Translations under genes and position numbers: made by a program
Part shown: positions 59,013 through 64,000 of the stretch, in pieces
How positions within the stretch are numbered: the first letter of the stretch is position 1
Layout of the letters: each line of letters begins with the position of its first letter
Assembly: GCA_963792655.1 (NCBI GenBank)
Contig: CAWBWU010000010.1
Coordinates: 62,001 to 126,000, forward strand
Direction: 5' to 3'
DNA from: DOZZ01 sp963792655
Lineage (GTDB): Bacteria; Acidobacteriota; Terriglobia; Bryobacterales; Bryobacteraceae
DNA: 64,000 bases
The notes under the pieces: model-generated
Database searches by the model: none
Told to the model about the DNA's origin: nothing
The model's input: the letters and a program-made list of their open reading frames with translations, nothing else

Positions 59013-59435
59013 ATGGCAATGGCAGTTGGCGGCGGCAGTGGTGTTCAGTCGAGCATCAACATGACCCCGATGATCGATATTCTGCTGGTCCTGCTTATCA
59101 TCTTCATGGCCATCTCACCGGTGAAGCCGAAGGGATTGGAAGCGCTGGCGCCTCAGCCACCACCCCCGAACACTCCTCCCAACCAGGATGACCGGACCGT
59201 GGTAATCCAGATCAACAAAGATAAGTCGATGCAGTTGAATCAGGAACCCGTAACCGAAGATCGCCTGGAAGAGCGCCTGATCGAGATCTTCAAGACTCGC
59301 GCTGAGCGCGTTGTGTTCATCAAGGGCGACCCGTCCCTGGAATTTCAGACGGTTGCCAAAGCCATCGATCACGCGCATGGCGCGAACATCGATAAGGTGG
59401 GCTTGATGACGCCGAAGGTGGAGGAAGGAAAATAA
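59013..59435 (+). CDS. ExbD/TolR-family protein 2
   Basis: A 140-aa ExbD homologue: membrane segment MTPMIDILLVLLIIFMAI with the proton-path Asp, then a Pro-rich link (APQPPPPNTPP) and the periplasmic domain (TVVIQINKDKSMQLNQ, ERVVFIKGDPSLEF). It starts with MAMAVGGGSGVQSSINMTP and matches the copy at 60391-60813 at about 113 of 140 positions without gaps. The TAA overlaps the ATG of the TPR lipoprotein gene (TAATG), so the two are translationally coupled. Confidence 0.93.
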   Translation: MAMAVGGGSGVQSSINMTPMIDILLVLLIIFMAISPVKPKGLEALAPQPPPPNTPPNQDDRTVVIQINKDKSMQLNQEPVTEDRLEERLIEIFKTRAERVVFIKGDPSLEFQTVAKAIDHAHGANIDKVGLMTPKVEEGK

Positions 59436-60274
59436 TGGCGGGTTACTTCGGAGGGCGAGCGGGGATCGGCGTAGGTCTCGCGGCTGTGGCCGCACTGACG
59501 GTCCTCGGCTCCGGTTGTACCAAGCTGAAAGCCCGCGACAACTTGAACAAGGGTGTTCAGGCGTTCAAGGGTGCGCGCTACCCGGAGGCGGTAGACGACT
59601 TCAAGCGCGCGACAGACCTCGATCCGGAGTTTCCCGTGGCGCGTCTGTACCTCGCGATGGCGTACATGACGCAATGGATCCCCGGCGCGGACTCGCCCGA
59701 GAACAATCGGTTCGCGCAAAGTGCGCTCGATCAGTTCAACCGGGTGCTCGATGGCAAGCCTGATCTGGATAGCCAGAAAATCGCGACGGCTTCAATTGCT
59801 TCGATTTATTTCAACCAGAAGCAATTCGATAAGGCGATTGAATGGAACCACAAAGCGATCGCGCTTGATCCGAACGCAAAGGACGCCTATTACACTCTTG
59901 GCGTGATTGCGTGGACCGAGTTCATCCAGCCCGATCATGAAGCTCGCGTGAAGAGCGGCATGAAGACGGATGAGCAGGCTCCGATCAAGGACAAGAAGTT
60001 GCGCGCGGAACTGAAAGCCAAGTGGGATCCAATTCTCGATCAGGGCATTCAGGACGAGAAGAAGGCGCTCGAAATCGATCCGCAGTACGACGATGCCATG
60101 GCTTACATGAACCTTCTGATCCGCTACAAGGCCGACATGGCCGACAGCCAGGAAGAGTTCCGGAAGCAGTGGGATGTCGCCGACACGTGGATGCAGAAAA
60201 CGCTGGATACTCGCAAAGCGAAGGCCGAGAAGAAGGCCGCCGACGATGCAAAGGGAATCAAGACCAAGCAATAG
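59435..60274 (+). CDS. TPR lipoprotein in the exbB-exbD cluster
   Basis: A 279-aa protein with a lipoprotein signal (VAALTVLGSGC, Cys near residue 28) and at least four TPR-like repeats (NKGVQAFKGARYPEAVDDFKR, IASIYFNQKQFDKAIEWNHK, AYYTLGVIAWTEF, KKALEIDPQYDDAMAYM), ending in a Lys-rich tail. It is coupled by TAATG overlap to the exbD copy upstream. Anchored at the envelope, it could act as scaffold for the motor or for a TonB-linked receptor complex. Its exact partner is unknown. An intrinsic terminator follows 23 bp after the stop. Confidence 0.88.
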   Translation: MAGYFGGRAGIGVGLAAVAALTVLGSGCTKLKARDNLNKGVQAFKGARYPEAVDDFKRATDLDPEFPVARLYLAMAYMTQWIPGADSPENNRFAQSALDQFNRVLDGKPDLDSQKIATASIASIYFNQKQFDKAIEWNHKAIALDPNAKDAYYTLGVIAWTEFIQPDHEARVKSGMKTDEQAPIKDKKLRAELKAKWDPILDQGIQDEKKALEIDPQYDDAMAYMNLLIRYKADMADSQEEFRKQWDVADTWMQKTLDTRKAKAEKKAADDAKGIKTKQ

Positions 60275-60297
60275 CCTGCAACGTAGTTGAAGTTCCG

Positions 60298-60337
60298 GGC
60301 CCGGTACTTATCTCTAAGTACCGGGCCTTTTCTTTTG
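60298..60337 (+). terminator. Rho-independent terminator after TPR lipoprotein gene
   Basis: A perfect 13-bp stem (60298-60310 with 60315-60327) and 4-nt loop is followed by a T-rich tract (60328-60336). It ends the tonB-exbB-exbD-exbD-TPR unit, leaving the third exbD copy dependent on read-through or its own promoter in the next 50 bp. Confidence 0.92.
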
Positions 60338-60390
60338 TGCGCGGGAACGTTCTCATTCATCGTGGTGTCCTAACGACAAGGAGACTTACG

Positions 60391-60813
60391 ATGGCAATGA
60401 ATGTAGGCGGTGCGAGCGGCGTTCAGTCAACTATCAACATGACGCCGATGATCGATATTCTCTTGGTCCTGCTGATCATCTTCATGGCGATCTCGCCGGT
60501 GAAGCCGAAAGGATTGGAAGCGCTCGCGCCGCAACCGCCAGCCACCAATACCCCTCTGGAACCAAATGAACGAACCATCGTTATTCAGGTGAACAAGGAT
60601 AAGTCGCTGCAACTCAACCAGGAGCACGTCGCGGAAGATCGCCTGGAAGAACGGCTTCTGGATATCTTCAAGACACGTGGGGACCGCGTGGTGTTCATCA
60701 AGGCGGACCCTGACCTGGACTTCCAATACGTCGCGAGCGCGATCGATCACGCGCACGGCGCCAACATCGACAAAGTCGGCCTGATGACGCCAAACGTGGA
60801 CGCAGGAAAATAG
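60391..60813 (+). CDS. ExbD/TolR-family protein 3 (paralogue of copy 2)
   Basis: A 140-aa ExbD homologue from ATG 60391, preceded by AAGGAGA. It is collinear with copy 2 (about 81% identical by my count), with the same MTPMIDILLVLLIIFMAI segment; changes concentrate in the Pro-rich linker (APQPPATNTPLEPNE) and periplasmic domain. It is separated from the rest of the cluster by the 60298-60337 terminator and followed 45 bp later by the RelA/SpoT gene. A recent tandem duplication with independent regulation is likely. Confidence 0.92.
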   Translation: MAMNVGGASGVQSTINMTPMIDILLVLLIIFMAISPVKPKGLEALAPQPPATNTPLEPNERTIVIQVNKDKSLQLNQEHVAEDRLEERLLDIFKTRGDRVVFIKADPDLDFQYVASAIDHAHGANIDKVGLMTPNVDAGK

Positions 60814-60858
60814 GAGTCACTTCGCACCCAGGAGATCCGGATCGGCGCAGCACGTACA

Positions 60859-63063
60859 ATGAAAGATATGGCAGCCGAACCCGTTTGTCTGCCCGAGCCG
60901 CCGGATTCTTCGCCGGAAGCACTGTTTCGCGATCTGCTGGCCAAAGCGCATAACAACCGGCCGAAGGATGACCTCGCGTCCCTGGAGCGCGCGTACGAGT
61001 TCGCGAGTTCGCATCATCTGAAGCAGGTGCGCGCATCGGGTGAGCCCTACATGACTCATCCGTTGAAGGTCGCGCATATTCTTGCGGACATGCGCATGGA
61101 TCTGGTGTGTCTCGAGACCGGGCTGCTGCACGACGTTGTAGAAGACACGGGAGCCACCACCGACGACGTGCGCAAGATCTTCGGAGACGAAGTAGCACGG
61201 TGTGTGGACGGCGTCACGAAGCTCAACAAGCTGAATTTCTATTCGGCCGAAGAGCGGCAGGCCGAGAGCTATCGCAAGATGATGCTCGCGATGGCCGATG
61301 ACATCCGCGTGATCCTGGTGAAGCTCGCCGACCGGCTTCATAACATGCGCACGCTCGCGTGCCTCTCGCAAGAGCGGCAGGACCGCATTGCCCGCGAGAC
61401 TATTGAAGTTTACGCGCCCATTGCGCACCGCCTCGGCATGGGTAAAGTGCGCGGCGAATTGGAAGACCTCGCGTTCCGCTATCTGGATCCGGCGATCTAC
61501 GACGAGATTTGCAAAGCGATTGAATCGCAACGCGGTGAGAGCGAACGCTTTCTCGATAAGATTCGCCACACTGTCGAAGAAGAGCTGCGGCGTGAAGGCA
61601 TCCGCGCGCGGGTGGAAGGGCGCGTGAAGCGCGCTTATTCGGTTTACCTGAAGCTGCAGCGGCAGAAGATATCGATCGACGAAGTGTATGACCTGCTCGC
61701 GCTGCGCATCATCACCGACTCGGTCAAAAACTGTTACGGCGCGCTCGGCGTCATCCATAACAAGTGGCATCCCATCCCAGGCAGAATCAAAGATTTCATC
61801 GCGATTCCCCGCCCCAACCTGTACCAGTCGCTGCACACGTCGGTCATGGGTGATGAGGGCCGCCACTTCGAAGTTCAGATCCGCACGGAGGAGATGCACC
61901 GCATCGCGGAAGAAGGCATCGCCGCGCATTGGAAGTACAAAGAGGGCCGTAAGAGCGCCGAAGACGACAAGCGCATGGCGTCGCTGCGGCGCATGGTGGA
62001 GTGGCAGAGCAGCACGGGCGACGCGGCGGAATTTCTTTCGCTCTTCAAGACCGAGCTGCAGCCCGATGATGTTCACACCTTCACGCCACGCGGAAAGATC
62101 GTCACACTTCCGGTGAACTCCACCCCCGTCGATTTTGCCTATGCCATCCACTCGGACGTCGGCAACACGTGCACTGGCGCCAAGATCAACGGCCGCATGG
62201 TGCCGTTGAAGTACACGCTAAAGGATGGCGATGTCGTCGAGATCCTGACCACGCAAGGTCATCTGCCGAGTAAGGACTGGCTCAGCTTCGTTCAAACCGC
62301 GCGCGCGCGCAATCGCATCCGGCACGTCATCAACGTCTTTGAACGTGAGAAGGCGATCGAGATTGGACAGAAGTATCTGGACCGCGAGGCGCGGCGGCTG
62401 GGCATTCAGATGAACCGCGTGCGTCCGCAGCTTGAAAAGGTCGCCAGCGACTACGGCTTTGGGCGGGTTGAAGACTTATACGCCGGCCTGGGCTACGGCA
62501 AGTTCTCGGCGCGGCAGATACTGCAGAAGTCTGCTCCGGGCGAAGTGCCCGACGCGCCGCCGGCGCCAGAGGCGCAGCCCGAAACAGTCCGCCCTTCGAC
62601 CGATACCGACGCTGTCATTAAAGTGCGTGGCGTCGATGATCTGCTGATTTATCGCGCCAAGTGCTGCAATCCGATTCGTGGTGAGGCAATTGTCGGGTAT
62701 GTCACGCGCGGCAAAGGTGTCGCGGTACATTCGAAGACCTGCAGCAATGTACAGAGCCTTCTTTATGATGTGGAACGCAAAATCGAAGTTGAGTGGGAGC
62801 GTTCCGCCAAAGATTCGTTCCCGGTGCGCTTGATCGTGCGAACGGATGACCGGCCAGGTTTGCTGAATCAGGTGACTTCAATTCTGTCCGACGAAGATGC
62901 CAATATTCGCAGTCTCGAAGCGAAGACTGACGTGGGCGGTTCGAGCGACGGCGCCTCAATCGAGATGAGCGTCGACATTCGCGATAAGAAGCAGATGGAA
63001 AAGCTGGTTTCCGCGATGCGGCGCATTTCCGGCGTGCGCGATGTCGAACGCGTGATGAGTTGA
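60859..63063 (+). CDS. spoT: Long RelA/SpoT-homologue, bifunctional (p)ppGpp synthetase/hydrolase
   Basis: A 734-aa stringent-response enzyme. N-terminal HD hydrolase with intact motif (TGLLHDVVEDTG, VKLADRLHNMRTL), synthetase domain (GRVKRAYSVYLKLQ, LLALRIITDS, GRIKDFIAIPRPNLYQSLHT with RIKD), TGS domain (DDVHTFTPRGKIVTLP), a zinc-finger-like RAKCCNPIRGE and C-terminal ACT (RLIVRTDDRPGLLNQ). Both active sites appear complete, so it probably makes and breaks (p)ppGpp. The frame is clean. DUF971 starts 1 bp after its stop. Confidence 0.96.
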   Translation: MKDMAAEPVCLPEPPDSSPEALFRDLLAKAHNNRPKDDLASLERAYEFASSHHLKQVRASGEPYMTHPLKVAHILADMRMDLVCLETGLLHDVVEDTGATTDDVRKIFGDEVARCVDGVTKLNKLNFYSAEERQAESYRKMMLAMADDIRVILVKLADRLHNMRTLACLSQERQDRIARETIEVYAPIAHRLGMGKVRGELEDLAFRYLDPAIYDEICKAIESQRGESERFLDKIRHTVEEELRREGIRARVEGRVKRAYSVYLKLQRQKISIDEVYDLLALRIITDSVKNCYGALGVIHNKWHPIPGRIKDFIAIPRPNLYQSLHTSVMGDEGRHFEVQIRTEEMHRIAEEGIAAHWKYKEGRKSAEDDKRMASLRRMVEWQSSTGDAAEFLSLFKTELQPDDVHTFTPRGKIVTLPVNSTPVDFAYAIHSDVGNTCTGAKINGRMVPLKYTLKDGDVVEILTTQGHLPSKDWLSFVQTARARNRIRHVINVFEREKAIEIGQKYLDREARRLGIQMNRVRPQLEKVASDYGFGRVEDLYAGLGYGKFSARQILQKSAPGEVPDAPPAPEAQPETVRPSTDTDAVIKVRGVDDLLIYRAKCCNPIRGEAIVGYVTRGKGVAVHSKTCSNVQSLLYDVERKIEVEWERSAKDSFPVRLIVRTDDRPGLLNQVTSILSDEDANIRSLEAKTDVGGSSDGASIEMSVDIRDKKQMEKLVSAMRRISGVRDVERVMS

Positions 63064-63064
63064 T

Positions 63065-63382
63065 ATGCAAGACCTGACCTGTACCGATCCTGAACACATT
63101 GCAATTTCCAAAAGCCGCGGCATCCTGATCGATTGGAAAGATGGCGCCAAGAGCGATCTTCAGAATGACTACCTGCGCGATCATTGCCCGTGCGCATCTT
63201 GCACCGGCGTGCACGGAACGCCGCCGCGTGAGAAGACCGCCGACAACCCTCTGAAGATGTTTCAGCCCAAACTGAAGATGCTCGGCGTAGAACCCGTCGG
63301 TAACTATGCCATTAAGATCAACTGGAGTGATGGCCACTCTTCAGGCATCTACTCGTTTGAGCATCTCCGTAAGATCGGGTAG
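63065..63382 (+). CDS. DUF971 (gamma-butyrobetaine hydroxylase N-terminal-like) protein
   Basis: A 105-aa protein of the DUF971 group: ILIDWKDGAKSDLQNDYLRDHCPCASC, then VEPVGNYAIKINWSDGHSSGIYSFEHL. The Cys-x-Cys-x2-Cys pattern together with the His before it can bind zinc or an Fe-S cluster. Its role is unclear; relatives are linked to Fe-S protein and cobalamin-related contexts. It starts 1 bp after the spoT stop, so the two are co-transcribed. Confidence 0.9.
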   Translation: MQDLTCTDPEHIAISKSRGILIDWKDGAKSDLQNDYLRDHCPCASCTGVHGTPPREKTADNPLKMFQPKLKMLGVEPVGNYAIKINWSDGHSSGIYSFEHLRKIG

Positions 63383-64000
63383 CTAGCGCGCGTGGTTCGT
63401 TCCAGCCGGCAGCGCAAAAGCGAATAGCGAATCGCCGGCACCGAATAGCACATACTGACGGCCATCGAGCATGTAAGTGATCGGGCCGTTGCTGGTGTTC
63501 TGGCCAACGCCTGCGTGCCAGAGAGTTTTGCCCGTATCAGAGTCGAGTGCCATCAGGTGGCCGGAAGTATCGCCGGCAAAGAGAACGCTGCCTGCCGTAC
63601 TCAACAGCCCGCCGAAGCTCATGCCGCCGGCAGCGCTGATGTCGTGCCGCCACTTGATATCGCCGGTGTGATAGTCAATCGCAAGCAGGATGCTCGAGAA
63701 AGTAAGAAAGTCATCGCGTCCCGCATAGCCTTCGGGCTTACCTTCCGCCGTGTAGTAGAAGACGCTGTAGTTCTGCGAGGCGTTGACATAGAAGAGTCCC
63801 TTGGCCGGATCAAAGGTGGGAGCAAACCAGTTAGTTGCTCCATTTGAGCTGGGGCTCACCAATGTTCCATCGCGAGTAGGCTCCTTTCTCGGATCGGGGA
63901 TCGGCTGACCTTTGGCGTCCACGCCCTTGGACCAGTTGTTTTGCATGAAAGGCCTGGTCAGCAGGCTCTTCCCGGTGGCGCGGTCGAGCACAAAGAAGTA
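63383..64000 (-). CDS. PQQ-dependent alcohol dehydrogenase, C-terminal part (5' end outside window)
   Basis: Last ~205 residues of a PQQ beta-propeller enzyme: MLDRATGKSLLTRPF, GATNWFAPTFDPAKGLFYVNA, AIDYHTGDIKWRHD, GGLLSTAGSVLFAGDTSGHLMALDSDTGKTLW as W-type blades, ending in GRQYVLFGAGDSLFAFALP. The frame stays open to the edge of the window (YFFVLDRATGK), so the N-terminal half with PQQ-binding residues is missing. The stop is adjacent to the convergent DUF971 gene. Confidence 0.9.
   Translation of the reverse strand, partial: YFFVLDRATGKSLLTRPFMQNNWSKGVDAKGQPIPDPRKEPTRDGTLVSPSSNGATNWFAPTFDPAKGLFYVNASQNYSVFYYTAEGKPEGYAGRDDFLTFSSILLAIDYHTGDIKWRHDISAAGGMSFGGLLSTAGSVLFAGDTSGHLMALDSDTGKTLWHAGVGQNTSNGPITYMLDGRQYVLFGAGDSLFAFALPAGTNHAR

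Overview
The window looks like a chromosomal segment of an Acidobacteriota genome, most likely order Bryobacterales (Solibacter/Bryobacter relatives). The strongest pointers are a TIGR03437-type 'Solibacter' C-terminal domain at the end of an NHL-repeat protein (34655-37350), a FecR/DUF6600-type YxWGxW-rich secreted protein, a Ser/Thr kinase with a periplasmic TolB-like/TPR half, a PEP-CTERM mini-protein, several Tat-exported enzymes, high GC, and frequent GTG/TTG starts. No rRNA, tRNA, CRISPR array, phage or insertion sequence was seen; this is mostly housekeeping and secretory/periplasmic gene content.

Layout. 1-8 kb: 3' part of ppk1; an operon of an S41 protease followed by a membrane Ser/Thr kinase; a queD-queD-folE pterin/7-deazaguanine operon. 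8-16 kb: TlpA-like thioredoxin, GlcD-like FAD oxidase, prolyl oligopeptidase, LarE, NagA, IlvE, and a 128-bp inverted-repeat element. 16-24.5 kb: FecR/DUF6600 protein, YfhO-type membrane protein, PI-PLC-like phosphodiesterase, RidA, PEP-CTERM protein, MmcQ/YjbR protein, thiamine-diphosphate enzyme. 24.6-31.3 kb: ileS-lspA-lgt-glycosyltransferase, a cytochrome c/toroid fusion, a VapBC-like pair. 31.4-46 kb: Tat aldo-keto reductase, cytochrome-PQQ dehydrogenase, rhodanese, NHL/TIGR03437 protein, hydroxypyruvate-isomerase-like enzyme, metH, toroid protein plus cytochrome c, M28 peptidase. 46-52 kb: OmpA-family protein, a cassette of two membrane-anchored CxxC redoxins with a Cys-rich Tat-exported small protein, and an O-antigen-ligase-like protein. 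52-64 kb: tgt-yajC-secD-secF, tonB-exbB-exbD-exbD-TPR lipoprotein-exbD, a long RelA/SpoT, a DUF971 protein and the end of a PQQ dehydrogenase.

How genes fit together. LspA and Lgt mature lipoproteins such as the M28 peptidase and the TPR lipoprotein. YajC/SecD/SecF and the Tat signals supply exported proteins. TonB/ExbB/ExbD energise the outer membrane. The redoxin trio probably handles disulfides in the Cys-rich protein, which is the best candidate here for an uncharacterised system.

A striking property of the sequence is frame disruption. I count by hand about 14 single-base indels in ileS and about 20 in metH, with protein conservation intact between them, three in the 3' part of the FecR/DUF6600 gene, and single ones in about seven other genes, while ppk1, secD, secF, spoT and many others are clean. 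IleS is normally essential, so I read most of these as consensus-sequence errors, but the clustering is unusual and is reported as a finding. All calls are from reading the sequence; no database search was run.
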